A stretch of DNA of 64,000 nt, from assembly GCA_032622095.1 (NCBI GenBank), contig CP136062.1, positions 162,868,875 through 162,932,874 on the forward strand, given 5' to 3'. Both the position numbers and the translations under genes were made by a program. Below, in pieces: positions 24,411-34,450 of the stretch. The notes below the pieces were generated by a model. The model ran no database searches and had not been told where the DNA came from. It saw nothing but the letters and a program-made list of their open reading frames with translations. Source of the stretch: Siphonodentalium dalli (lineage: Eukaryota > Mollusca > Scaphopoda > Gadilida > Siphonodentaliidae). Every line of letters begins with the position of its first letter. Position 1 is the first letter of the stretch.

Positions 24411-25051
24411 TCCATGGTTTTACCATGGAAGTATATTGTTATTAATTTTTTTTTTTTTCCCAATATTATTCATTATTCTTAGCAATTTTATATCGCTTAT
24501 TTCTCAGGAAGTACTAGAGATAGAGCACTGGAATTTCGTATGTTTATAGCCCTATTATAGTTGTAAGTACTCGTGCTATTTAGGAGTTTGTCCTACAGAG
24601 TTATCTCCCTTTATATGAAAACTGGGGGTGTATCTCGAAAAGTATGAATAGCAGCGACTCGAAATTTGGACCATATGTTCATCTCATGATGCCTTATTGA
24701 GTCCATATGTAAGAGTGTATGTCCGCGCTTGTTCTACAGAGTTGTCGCCCATGATTCGTAAAACTCGATTTATTTGTAATCCTGTGTCCACCTATGGCAT
24801 GCAAGGTATCCATATTTGAGAGCTTGTATGCAATTACTCGTTAGCATCTTGCTATGAAAAACAATTTTGAACAGGGATGGACTTATATTTTGGGGTTTGT
24901 TGGGGGGGGGGGCAAAATTTTGCAATTTTATTTTCGCCATGATTTCAACTATTTTTTATGTCATGTTTTCATAGGACGTACTAATGATCCTCCTGAAAGT
25001 ATTTTGTAAATCGGTTGAGAAATATCCAAGTTACAGACCATCGAATATTGT
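24411..25051 (+). repeat. Direct repeat of about 630 bp, copy 1
   Basis: It begins with the palindrome CCATGGTTTTACCATGG and ends near 'cagaccatcgaatattgt'. It is collinear with 25,525-26,144 with modest divergence; both carry 'gttatctccctttatat', 'gttgtcgcccatgat' and a G-run near the end. No coding sequence is seen. Confidence 0.8.
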
Positions 25052-25195
25052 ATTCATACATCCATTAAGAAGAAAGTGCGTGTGCACAAAACTCGTAGAC
25101 AACGCACTTTAGCTGGACTTGGTTTATGTGAGCGTGTTATATATAGAGAGAAGACGAATTGGTAAAATTTTGACCAAGATCCAATGATATTTGTC

Positions 25196-25336
25196 CGCAC
25201 TAGGGAGGGGGTCAAAATTGTCATTTTTTTGTTGTCTTCGATTCGACCAAAAATTGTTGTGAAGTACGTTCTGAGAGTACTCCCGAAACAAATTGTAAAT
25301 CGGTTGAAAAATCTCCAAGTTATGGCCAATCGAAAA
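25196..25336 (+). repeat. Partial third copy of the 630-bp repeat (3' end)
   Basis: 'gtaaatcggttgaaaaatct' and 'caagttatggccaatcgaaa' resemble the last ~140 bp of the copies ending at 25,051 and 26,144. Confidence 0.55.
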
Positions 25337-25337
25337 T

Positions 25338-25455
25338 TGGTGTTAGAGTTAGGGTTAGGGTTAGAGTTTGGAATAGGGTTTGGGTTATGGTTAGGACTAG
25401 AACTAGGGTTATGACTAGGGTTATGGTTATAGCCAGGATTATGGTTAGGGTTATG
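25338..25455. repeat. Degenerate TTAGGG-like interstitial telomeric tract
   Basis: Runs of gttagggttaggg, gttatggtt and actagggtt suggest a decayed telomere-type array between two copies of the 630-bp repeat. Confidence 0.6.
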
Positions 25456-25524
25456 CAACAATAAGGGTTGGGGTTTAGATTTAGGCCAGATAAATCAAAT
25501 GCCACCACCCATTATAATTATACA

Positions 25525-26144
25525 TCCATGGTTTTACCATGGAAGTAAATTGTTATTCAATTATTTTTTTTCCCAATATTATTAATTATTCTTAGCAATT
25601 GTATATGGCTTATTCCTCAGGAAGTATTAGAGATAGAGCGCTGGAATTTCGTATATTTATAGCCATATTATAGTTGTAAGTCCTTGGGCTATACAGGAGT
25701 TTGTCCTAACTTTCTTTGCAGAGTTATCTCCCTTTATATAAAAAATGGGGGTTGTTGTATCTCGAAAGGTATGAATAGCATCGACTAGAAATTTGGACTA
25801 TAGGTACATCTCATGATGCCCTATTGAGTCCATACGTAAGAATGTATGTCCGCGCTTTTTTCTACAGAGTTGTCGCCCATGATTTGTAAAACACATTTAT
25901 TTGTAATCCTGTGTCCGCCTATGGCATGCAAGGTATCCAGATTTGAAAGCTTGTATGCAGTTACTCGTTAGCAACTTGCTATGAAAAAAGAATTTGAACA
26001 GGGACGGACTTATATTTTTGGGGTTTGGGTGGGGGGGGGGGGGCAACATTTTTGTCATGTTTTCATAGGACGTACTAATGATCCTCCTGAAAGTATTTGT
26101 AAATCGGTTGAGAAATGTCCAAGTTGCAGACCATCGAATATTGT
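25525..26144 (+). repeat. Direct repeat of about 620 bp, copy 2
   Basis: It starts with TCCATGGTTTTACCATGG and is collinear with 24,411-25,051. It includes G-runs near 26,031 and ends in 'ccatcgaatattgt'. Confidence 0.8.
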
Positions 26145-26878
26145 TGGCTTATGAAAGAGCGTTGGAGATGGTGATACCAGGCCAGGGAGGCGAAGAAACC
26201 ATGCCGGGTGGTGATACCATGTCGGGGTGGTGATACCAAGCCGAAGCTAGTGAGACCAGGCAGCAGACCTGTGGCGATTACAAACGTCAGAGTTAGCACA
26301 CAAAAAAAACAAGTCCAGCGGTATAATATTTTTGTTGCTTGGTCCGAATGGGAAGAGTGATTCAGACCCGAATGTACCATCTGTAAGTATTTTGGCCGAC
26401 CGTTACCGATGTACGGCAGGGACAAAAATTGACCTATTTTAGTGCCAAATCCAACGGGCTAATTGATGGGCAAGGTTAATGTAGGAGCAGGTACGCCGGT
26501 ATCCTTTAGGTAAGCTCCCAAAGTTTGATAGCTCTACTATAAAAGCAACCTGCCCAACAGCGAGCTCGCTTCGGTGGGTTCAGACTTTTTGCAAATTCCG
26601 AAAATCAAAGGGGGGGGGGGGAAATTGTCTTAAAATCAAAGATTGAGATAAAAAATATTTGACATGCGGGTGTGATAGACATTATCCAGGCGCAACTTAT
26701 TGGTGTCTGCTTAATTCGCGCTAAAGTCGATGGTTTACTCGTGGCGAGGCTTTATAATGTAAAAGTATAGTTAAGTGCTGTATCACTAACCGATTTCCCC
26801 CGCCAAATCTCCGGAAAGAGTTATATCAGTTAATATTGAATTTATTTCGAATATGTTATTATGAAATGAGATGTTTAA
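26145..26878. other. No gene seen; short 'gtggtgatacca' repeats and a diverged module
   Basis: 26,170-26,240 has three or four imperfect copies of 'ggtgataccatg'. 26,577-26,640 resembles 20,318. 26,810-26,870 is an inverted relative of 29,398-29,455 ('ttcgaaataaattcaatatt' type), which also occurs inside the adjacent TTAA element. Confidence 0.4.
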
Positions 26879-27180
26879 AGGTGGATTATCTCTGTGTAAG
26901 CATGTATTGAAAAGTTACCGGGGTATAAAATATTATATATGATTCGAAGACTCCAGTCCGGAAATGCTTCTATTGATTAATATTGGTGTTATTTCAAATA
27001 TTTTCTGGTACAAAAAAGGTGTGGTTGTTTATCTAATGAAGACTAGTGGTTACTGCCAGGAATTTTATCGTGTAATTTTGTCACAAATACAGGTTAATTA
27101 GACCCATTATTGTTGATAACTATGGAATAAAACAGTACAATCAATCTATCTGGGACATTTGACGTTCGGTGCGTAGCTAT

Positions 27181-27837
27181 GGTGACACTCCACAGTATCG
27201 AATGATCAGTAGAGGTAAATTTCTTAGAATAGAGTACCAGTGTTTTCTGTCACCATGGGTGTGGTATGTTTATTGAGAGAAGGTTAGTTATGAATTTGTG
27301 GATTTTTAGAGGATGTCTTTGAGTTTTGAAAAATATTGTTTCAGGTGACCTTGACCCCACCAGTATGAAGTAGTAGCGATTTCTGCGAAACAGTGGCTCC
27401 AGACACCAGCGTGACTTTTTAGCACCTAAAATTTGTCATCTGCATGAAAAATATTAAAAAAAATATTACAGTGGTGATAAGTTTGAAATTTTTTGATATT
27501 TTTGTGAGGAAACAGTGTTCTTCCAGACAACATAGGCGGCTATACCATAGATTGTCTGATTTTTGTTGTCCCATGGGCCTGAAAATCGCTTATTTTGGCC
27601 ATTTTTGCATCAAAATTGCATTTTTCAGGCACACAATCAAGGGGCATAACTCTTGCTACCCCCATTAAAATGTCAATTCTGTACCAAAATCTTTAAGCCT
27701 AGTATGTGCTCAACCCAGGTATGTATACATAGTATTTGTGTTGTGGGATCACATTTAAGTTATTTTTCATTGAATTGGTGCCCCCTTATTTTTGCACCAA
27801 TCCCTGCAGAAACTGTGGAGTGTCACCTTCAAGACCA
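27181..27837. mobile_element. GGTGACACTCC-ended repeat, copy 1 (657 bp)
   Basis: The termini GGTGACACTCCACAGT and ACTGTGGAGTGTCACC are perfect inverted repeats of 16 bp. It aligns along its whole length with copy 2 at 28,676. The flanks (ctat/ttca) show no clear target duplication. No coding frame is credible. Confidence 0.8.
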
Positions 27838-28675
27838 GCAAATAGCTCCATTTTCATCTGTCAACTTGACAGATATTGTTACTGAAAATGCTTTTTTAGC
27901 AAATCTGTTCAGTTAGAAGGAACATTTGATGGTAGATACACCATTCTTCTATGGATATTCCAATACAGGTTGCCTTTAGTCATATAAATTGGTGGGGATA
28001 TGGAGTCTTGGAGCAGTGGGGGGGGGGGGGGGGTGGTGGTGGTTCATGTATATGGTTATTGGTGATTTTTCAGATGATGGGTACTTCTTCATAACATCAT
28101 ATGCTCCTTGAATCTTAGCTGAAATGGCTGATATTGTGACATTACACAGTATATAACAAAATTAGATATTCAGTCTTTCTTATTCACAAGTGTGAAATAT
28201 AATAATTCAGGTTTCCTTGGTCATATTTCACTTGACAACATATTGTTCATGTGATGTCATAACCTTGTAAAGCTTTCCCTTAATGCTAAATAAGACTTGG
28301 AATTTTTTAACCCATAGATTTGGGAGAGTATTAAAGATAGTTGTTGTATGAAATATTATGTTTTATTTTGATATCTGAGGAAAATATGCATCTCATAATA
28401 TATTTTATACAACATTTTAGCATTTCAGACCTTTTTCAAGCCATAGATGATGGTTGAATATATCCATTTTGTCACTACGTCAAGCATAACGTCATTGGGC
28501 TCTGAAAGACCCAAAAGGGGTGAAATCATGGGGGTGCATGTAAATCCCCACCAATCTTGCTGCCTGTGATTGCAATAACGCATGGGGTGTAATATATCAT
28601 TTTAAACGGTATAATGCAGAGAATATGGAGGTGTGGTCCCTGTTAAAGATTAATAAAATTGCATTTCCCTTAAAA
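27838..28675. other. Unassigned spacer between the two GGTGACACTCC repeats
   Basis: It contains a G-run at about 28,018-28,033 and no recognisable gene. It could be the original interior of the TTAA-flanked element. Confidence 0.35.
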
Positions 28676-29308
28676 GGTGACACTCCACAGTTTCGAATGA
28701 TCAGTAGGGGTAAATTTCTTAGAATAGAGTACCAGTGTTTTCTGTCACCATGGGTGTGGTATGTTTATTGAGAGAAGGTTAGTTATGAATTTGTGGATTT
28801 TTAGAGGATGTCTTTGAGTTTTGAAAAATATTGTTTCAGGTGACCTTGACCCCACCAGTATGAAGTAGTAGCGATTTCTCCAGACACCAGCGTGACTTTT
28901 TAGCACCTAAAATTTGTCATCTGCATGAAAAATATTTAAAATAAAATTACAGTGGTGAGAAGTTTGAAATTTTTTGATATTTTTGTGAGGAAACAGTGTT
29001 CTTCCAGACAACATAGGCGGCTATACCATAGATTGTCTTATTGTTTTGTCCCATGGGCCTGAAAATCGCTTATTTTGGCCATTTTTGCATCAAAATTTCA
29101 TTTTCCAGGCACACAATCAAGGGGCATAACTATTGCTACCCCCATTAAAATGACAATTATGTACCAAAATCTTTAAGCCCAGTATGTGCTCAACCCAAGT
29201 ATGTATACATTGTATATGTGTTGTGGGATCACATTTAAGTTATTTTTCATTGAATTGGTGCCCCCTTATTTTTGAAACCAATCCCTGCAGAAACTGTGGA
29301 GTGTCACC
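28676..29308. mobile_element. GGTGACACTCC-ended repeat, copy 2 (633 bp)
   Basis: It has the same 16-bp inverted termini as copy 1 and is strongly similar internally, with a short deletion near 28,878 ('gcgatttct' joined to 'ccagacacc'). It is in the same orientation as copy 1, 838 bp downstream of it. Confidence 0.8.
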
Positions 29309-29344
29309 TATAGTGGCAGGCTAATGCTCTCTATCGCTATATGG

Positions 29345-29593
29345 TATCGCCCGACTGGTACGGTCTAAAAATATACAAATAAAGTGTCCCAATTAATCAT
29401 CTCATTTCATTATAAAATATTCGAAATGAAATCAATATTAATTGATAGAAGTGTTTCCGGCATGGGTCTTCATGTCATATTTATTATTTTATACCTACGC
29501 AATCATTTCAAATTTGCTATTTAAAGAGATAATCCATCTTTAATTGGGACACTTTATTTGTCTATTTTTAGAACAGACCTGTCAGGCGATACC
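29345..29593. mobile_element. Palindromic MITE-like repeat
   Basis: The outer inverted arms are 'ggtatcgcccgac', 'tctaaaaatatacaaataaa' and 'gtgtcccaattaa', mirrored by 'ttaattgggacac', 'tttatttgtctatttttaga' and 'gtcaggcgatacc'. The centre carries another copy of the 'cgaaatgaaatcaatatt' module shared with the ends of the host element. Confidence 0.65.
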
Positions 29594-29939
29594 ACACAGT
29601 GATCGGGACGATTAGGCTGTTCCTATATCTACGGAACGAACGTCAGATGTCCGAGATTGATTGACTGTATTGTTTTATTCCATAGTTATAAGCGATAATG
29701 AGTCTAATTAACGTTTAGTTGCGACAAAATTACACAATAACATTTCTGGTCTCTGGTAACAGTAACCACTATTGTTCGTTTGGTAAACAACCACACCATT
29801 TTAGACCAGAAGATATTCGAAATAAAATCAATATTAATCGATAGAAGCATTTCCGGAAATGAGTCTTCGACTCATATCTAATATTTTATACCCCGATAAC
29901 TATATAATACATGTTTACAGAGAGATAATCCACCTTTAA

Positions 29940-30340
29940 GTTTAAGGATAGGGTTATGGTTATGTGTATATCAGGGTAATGTTATGGGTAGGATCAGGTT
30001 TATAAATTGGGTTAGAGTAGTGGATATGGTTAATGTTAAAAGGTGACCGTGTTATGCAAAGGATTTGGTTTTCGTTAGGCTTGTATGTATGACCAGGCTT
30101 ATCGAAAGGGTTATGGTAAGGGTTCAAAGTATGGCCATGGTTTGCTTGAGTGCAATGAATATTGTTGGGTTTTTTATTGGGTTAGGGTTAAGTGATGTGG
30201 ATAGAGATATGTAGAGCGTTAGAGTTATCGATTGGCTACGATTAAGGTTGTGCTTATGGACATACTATTGTTATGGAGTGGTTTACGGGTATGGATTGGA
30301 CAGGGGTGGGTAGAGGGTTAATATTTAGATGGGAATCGGG
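29940..30340. repeat. Strongly decayed telomere-like tract
   Basis: There are many 'agggttatgg', 'gggttagggtta' and 'gggttagag' words in one orientation, more degenerate than at 25.4 kb. Confidence 0.45.
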
Positions 30341-30585
30341 GATGTGGAATATACATGGAAGTATAAGAATTTTAACCCTCTAGTTATTATAATTAATATT
30401 ATATACCGATAAGATTATTAACCCCGTAAAGTTGGACATTTTTCAACTGATGGCCGTTTTGGATTCACAAATTTGACCGAAATTATCGAAATATGCGCTT
30501 TTGGACTGAATGTACAATTTTGACACTAAATATACTGGTTGTAAATCAGACTATTTGAACAATATTAACCTACTTTTAGTCTGAA
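30341..30585. other. Unassigned spacer
   Basis: 'catggaagtataagaatttta' at about 30,352 resembles the start of the 630-bp repeat at 24.4 kb. Nothing else was recognised. Confidence 0.35.
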
Positions 30586-31175
30586 ATTTCCATAACTCTG
30601 AGAAAAATCATCGGATCAAACTCAAATTCGAACCTGACATGTATTTTGATATCAATTAGTCACAAGAAAACGGAATTTTCAATTGAACAGTCCAAAATTG
30701 AGTTATCATCCGGAAACCAAAGAAAAAAGAAGTACAATTGAATTTTCTAAGTCGAAAAAGTCCATAACTCCAGGAAAAATCATCGGATCAAACTCAAATT
30801 CGAAATAAATCTGTATCTTGATATGACTGATCCACATAAAAACGGTATTTGCAATTAAAGGATCACAACTTGAGATATCAACCGGAAACCGAAAAAGTGA
30901 GAAACTTTCTAAGTAAAAAAAAAGGGAAATAACTCCACAAAAGAACATCGGATCAAACCCAGAATTGCAGTGCACCTGTGTTCTTGGTTGAGACACCTAC
31001 ATACCAAGTTTAAATTAAATCGGATGATCATTACTGCAAATATAACTCCGGACGGACGCACGCACGCACGGACGGACGCACGGACGGCTAGACGCACGTC
31101 CAGACGCACGGACGGACGGACGCGGCTGATTACAATAGTGCTCCGAAAATTTCGGGGGACAATAATAATGACCAG
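30586..31175 (+). repeat. Dispersed repeat with ~168-bp tandem units and a 'ttcgggggacaataataa' 3' end
   Basis: Three units start 'cataactc.gagaaaaatcat' + 'cggatcaaac' near 30,590, 30,761 and 30,927, each with 'accggaaacc'-type sequence. A (GGAC/GCAC)n microsatellite lies at about 31,042-31,120, then 'gtgctccgaaaatttcgggg' and an ATAATAA tail. The element inserted at 43,633-44,069 has the same interior and end. Confidence 0.75.
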
Positions 31176-31985
31176 TTTTATTTAGCGATTAACCAATTAC
31201 TTGCTCTAACACGCTTGGTACAATATTACCCCAGTCATTTGTACAAGCCAACCAATGAACCGGCTGCAGCCATATTGCAGGCGCTGCTCTAGTTTGATCA
31301 GAACATGCTCTGATACACATCAGTATGACAAGCTGACTCGTACTCTTTTAACGCATGAGTGATGCGAAGCCGACGCAGTACGAGCGACCTTGCTCAAGGG
31401 TCACAACTTGGCGCGGGTATTGAAACAGCGAGCAATCAGACAATTGCACGTCGATCAAAGCGGCCAAGCCACTGCTTTGTGGAGACTCAATAACCGGCGA
31501 CGCGCTGCGAAGTGTTTACGGCGAATACAAGTCCGACACGCCAACCACTGGACAACATTTTGTTCAACGAAATATGGCCGGATTGTCAAATATCTAACAC
31601 CCAAAGCCATTTGATTTTAGAGTTATCATCTTCATCCGAAATTTGGTCCGAGATCGTCGGCTTGACAAATATTTTCCAGGCCACCAAAAATTACATATCT
31701 CGGGAAAAAAAATATTAAAAAAATCGATGTCTGATCACAATGGGCTTTGATGAGTGGGTTCCTCGACTCGAATCAAATATTGTTTTTACACCCCCCCCCC
31801 CCAAGCCAAAGAATTGTAATTTGGGAGCGTTAATTCGGATAAAGCATCTGCGTAATTGGTTTTCATAGCCTTACTACCTTACATATAATGGTATCATCGA
31901 AGGTAAACATATGTCAAAAATTACTGGCAACAGTAAATGGCTGCATCCATTTCAGTTTGAGGGGAGTTTTGAGAAATGGAATTTG
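31176..31985. other. No supported gene; homopolymer C run
   Basis: A frame of 74 codons at 31,390-31,614 has no recognisable motif. A C12-type run lies at 31,791-31,802. This segment is somewhat richer in GC than its surroundings. Confidence 0.35.
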
Positions 31986-32155
31986 AATTACGCTTAAGCT
32001 TAATTCAAATTCTATGGACAAACGCATTTAAAGCCTTATAGCATTATGCTCAAGCATAATACCATTACGCTTGAACGTATTGGTATTACGCTTAATCATA
32101 ATGGAAATCTGAATTATGCTTAAGTGTAATGGAATTACGCTTAAGCATAATTAGT
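31986..32155. repeat. Degenerate array of 'attacgcttaagcataat' palindromic words
   Basis: Variants of TTACGCTTAAGC and TATGCTTAAGTGTAAT recur about seven times in 160 bp. Because the core CTTAAG is self-complementary, both strands carry the same words. Confidence 0.7.
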
Positions 32156-32850
32156 TATTAAATTTGAATTTGGCCCCCATATATATATTGTCGTATATAT
32201 CGGTATATCACCATGCACCCCATGCAGGCATCAATCTCTAACCGAGCCCACCAGTCATATACTTCCTTTCTGACGGCCGGCGCATACTAGAGCCCGATCG
32301 CTGAGCCACTGTTACTTGCCAATATACCACTACCCACCATCTACCATTCAGCCTTGTGACAGACAATTGATTCATTAGTGTTAATCCTCATTGCTGTTTT
32401 ATTGCATTTGGTGGACCATGATTGATAGGCCACTGACATGGTGCATTGTGTGACATTAAGCTGTATCACCTAATCAATTAGCTGACCCACGCAATGTTAA
32501 AATATTGTAAATTATTTATCCCTCATTTTATCATGCAAACATATCACGAAGAACAATGATTTTATTTACTGTATTATGCAACGTGAACGATTAACAATGG
32601 CCACCCGAAGGGACTGGCGAGAAATTTCAGTTCATAACTGTAGATTTTTTAAAGCTTGAAGATCGATTGTTTTCCAAAGAACCGCAACTTTGTGTTACCC
32701 GAAAATCATTCACAGACTGCCGATAAGATCGCTCGACACCCACAGTCATTTGCTGACGTAATTTGACACTAAATTGAAATCGGAAATCTCATCACCAAAT
32801 TTCGAGGTAAATAATCCTGTGCTATAAAACACTGAGAACGGTTACCTGTT
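32156..32850. other. No gene seen; region upstream of a LINE ORF1 relic
   Basis: No repeat partner was recognised. Its 3' part may be the 5' untranslated region of the LINE whose ORF1 begins at 32,851. Confidence 0.35.
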
Positions 32851-33201
32851 ATGCCAAAACGACAAAACATGTGCGCATCGAGCAATGATGAAAGTATTGA
32901 TCAGTCACAGACGACAGAAAAGCAACCAAAGAAGAAACCAAATCAACAGACAAGTACAGTAAAATGACCTGTGATTAATCCTAAACTTCAATCAAAAGGC
33001 AAGAGTGTGGAAGATATGCTTCACGATATGAATAAACGGCAACTAGAAATGAACAATAAACTTGATACATTTATCACGATTGAGGCCCTTGATACAAAGT
33101 TGGAGAGATCAGATGAGAAAATGATCAAAAAGGAAGAAGTGACCAAAATCAAAGAAGAATTAGTTGAAACTGTAAACCCTGGTACAAACAACTGTGAATG
33201 A
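32851..33201 (+). pseudogene. L1-type LINE ORF1 relic, N-terminal and coiled-coil part
   Basis: ATG at 32,851 opens a frame starting MPKRQNMCASSNDESIDQ, followed by a Lys/Gln-rich stretch. One in-frame TGA at 32,965 interrupts it, and the same frame continues to 33,201. Residues after the stop form a heptad-rich, charged region (SVEDMLHDMNKRQLEMNNKL and onward), as expected for the coiled coil of ORF1 RNA-binding proteins. It continues in broken form at 33,750-33,965 and 34,925-35,150. The gene is dead, with a stop, frameshifts and two insertions. Confidence 0.65.
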
Positions 33202-33251
33202 AAAAAACCAAAACACTAGATGCAGAACATATCAAACTTAAATGAAGAACA

Positions 33252-33402
33252 AACTAAAGTAACAATACAACTAATAGAGCAGGTAGAGTCATGGAAAAAA
33301 CTGTAACAATACAACTAATAGAGCAGGCAGAGTCATGGAAAAACACTGTAACAATACAACTAATAGAGCAGGCAGAGTCATGGAAAAAAACTGTCAGTTA
33401 GA
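33252..33402. repeat. Tandem repeat of about 48 bp within the ORF1 relic
   Basis: Three copies of 'caatacaactaatagagcag' + 'gcagagtcatggaaaaa' lie here, and a fourth at 33,702-33,757 beyond an insertion. The unit is near 16 codons but in-frame stops (e.g. ctg taa) occur, so it is probably not a protein repeat. Confidence 0.8.
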
Positions 33403-33700
33403 GTAATAATTAGGTTAATAATTTGTTCTTGTATTCTTTAACAATTTTATAATTTTACCCACACAGAGCCCCAGACAAACATGAGCAGACGACACTCTTC
33501 TATATGCTTCTATATATGTGTGGGGCTCCCTGCAGGGTAATGGATGTTTTTTATTTTATGTCCTAAAAATTGTAAGAAACATTTATTTTAAAAAAATGAT
33601 AACAAATTGTTAGGCCAATGCATTCTCTTATATATGCGAGGCGACCTATGGTCGACTCGCATATATAAGAGAATGCATTGGCACAGGGTAAAAAAAATAC
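33403..33700. mobile_element. Hairpin-bearing insertion in the LINE ORF1 relic
   Basis: It separates two nearly identical ~50-bp stretches ending 'aaaaactgtcagttagagta'. It contains 'attctttaacaattttataa', also present at 40,638, and a 69-bp hairpin (33,614-33,682) followed by ACAGGG, just as at 40,741. It is thus related to the piggyBac-like MITE at 40.4 kb. The exact ends are uncertain. Confidence 0.55.
33614..33682. repeat. 69-bp near-perfect hairpin, copy 1
   Basis: It runs from gccaatgcattctcttatat to its complement, with arms of 33 bases, one mismatch and a 3-base centre (tat). It matches the copies at 40,540-40,608 (opposite orientation) and 40,672-40,740. Confidence 0.9.
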
Positions 33701-33749
33701 CCAATACAACTAATAGAGCAGGCAGAGTCATGGAAAAAAACTGTCAGTT

Positions 33750-33965
33750 AGAGTAGATGCTCATGAAATTAAGAACAGCCTGCTTGAATAACTCACACGG
33801 AAGGAAAGCATAAGAATTACAGGCATTCCTGAGAGTTTCCATGAGTGTGAAGTAGCAGATTTAAAAAATCCTCAATGGAATTCTTGTACTAACAGTTCAA
33901 CAAAAAGAAATAAGTATTGCACATCGACGTGGATTATATAGCACCAGTAAACCAAGGCCAATAAT
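33750..33965 (+). pseudogene. L1-type LINE ORF1 relic, middle part
   Basis: Reading across frames shows RVDAHEIKNSLLE, ESIRITGIPES and KPRPIIA. These match the order in L1-type ORF1 proteins: end of the coiled coil, the start of the RRM with its 'rI.GiPE' motif, then the 'RPii' strand. A stop and frameshifts are present. The reading is broken at 33,966 by the duplicated unit. Confidence 0.6.
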
Positions 33966-34450
33966 AGCAACCACCAAGGGTGCTTATACCTAAGGCAGGT
34001 GAATGACGTCATATAATTTTTTCTATATCCGTCAGTGATTCTTCAAGATCGCGGGTATAGATTTTTGAGAAATTGTCACGTGACTTCCGGTTAGCAACCG
34101 TGTAGAGATTGCAAAAACGCGGAATTGGAAATGAAGCATCGCGATAAAAATGAAAGTAACTACTTCACAACTTACGAAGAATTCACATGTTATTTAAGTC
34201 TATTTATTTCATTTAGACAAATTTCGTTGGTCAACTTAATGAAAACGAAAAATGAAGAAGTCATGACGATAACACAGAAAAAGATTTTACAATCCACGAC
34301 ACGTCTTGTCAATTTGGCATGTCGTCTCCGTCGTGACCACTGTATGATGTTACATAAATTATTCTTAGCGTTATGTCGCCGAAAAAAGGCAAATTTGAGG
34401 CACATCATGTGTGGTTGCTCCACTACGTGTCACGTACGACGATTCATATT
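33966..34450 (+). repeat. Tandem-duplicated unit with promoter-like motifs and a 115-codon frame, copy 1
   Basis: The unit spans from 'agcaaccaccaagggtgctt' to 'gacgattcatatt' and is followed by a second copy. It carries TGACGTCA (34,004-34,011), GTCACGTGAC (34,075-34,084), ACTTCCGG (34,083-34,090) and GGTTAGCAACC (34,089-34,099). These resemble CRE, E-box, ETS and RFX sites. An ATG at 34,131 opens 115 codons (MKHRDKNESNYF...), rich in basic residues near its end (RLRRD, CRRKKANLRH) and ending in copy 2. I do not recognise the product. The unit sits inside the LINE ORF1 relic, so it is an insertion, possibly a transposon with its promoter. Confidence 0.6.

Larger units (their letters stand above)
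26879..29935. mobile_element. TTAA-flanked composite element with ~310-bp inverted ends, 3,057 bp
   Basis: TTAA lies at 26,875-26,878 and 29,936-29,939. The ends are AGGTGGATTATCTCT and its complement AGATAATCCACCT. The inverted similarity runs inward about 310 bp on each side (26,879-27,180 against about 29,625-29,935), through 'gtgtggttgtttac', 'actatggaataaaac' and 'gacgttcg'. Inside are two copies of a GGTGACACTCCACAGT-ended repeat and a palindromic repeat, but no transposase. TTAA targeting suggests a piggyBac-type mobiliser; the long inverted ends are unusual for that family. It is probably a non-autonomous element that collected insertions. Confidence 0.65.

Noticed and set aside
31390-31614. 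Basic 74-codon frame in a slightly GC-rich patch
   Set aside because: No motif, no conserved partner and no regulatory signal; treated as chance.
33601-33700. CRISPR-like reading of the 69-bp hairpins and spacers
   Set aside because: Copies are few, palindromic, in mixed orientation and lie in TTAA-type elements of an animal-like genome.
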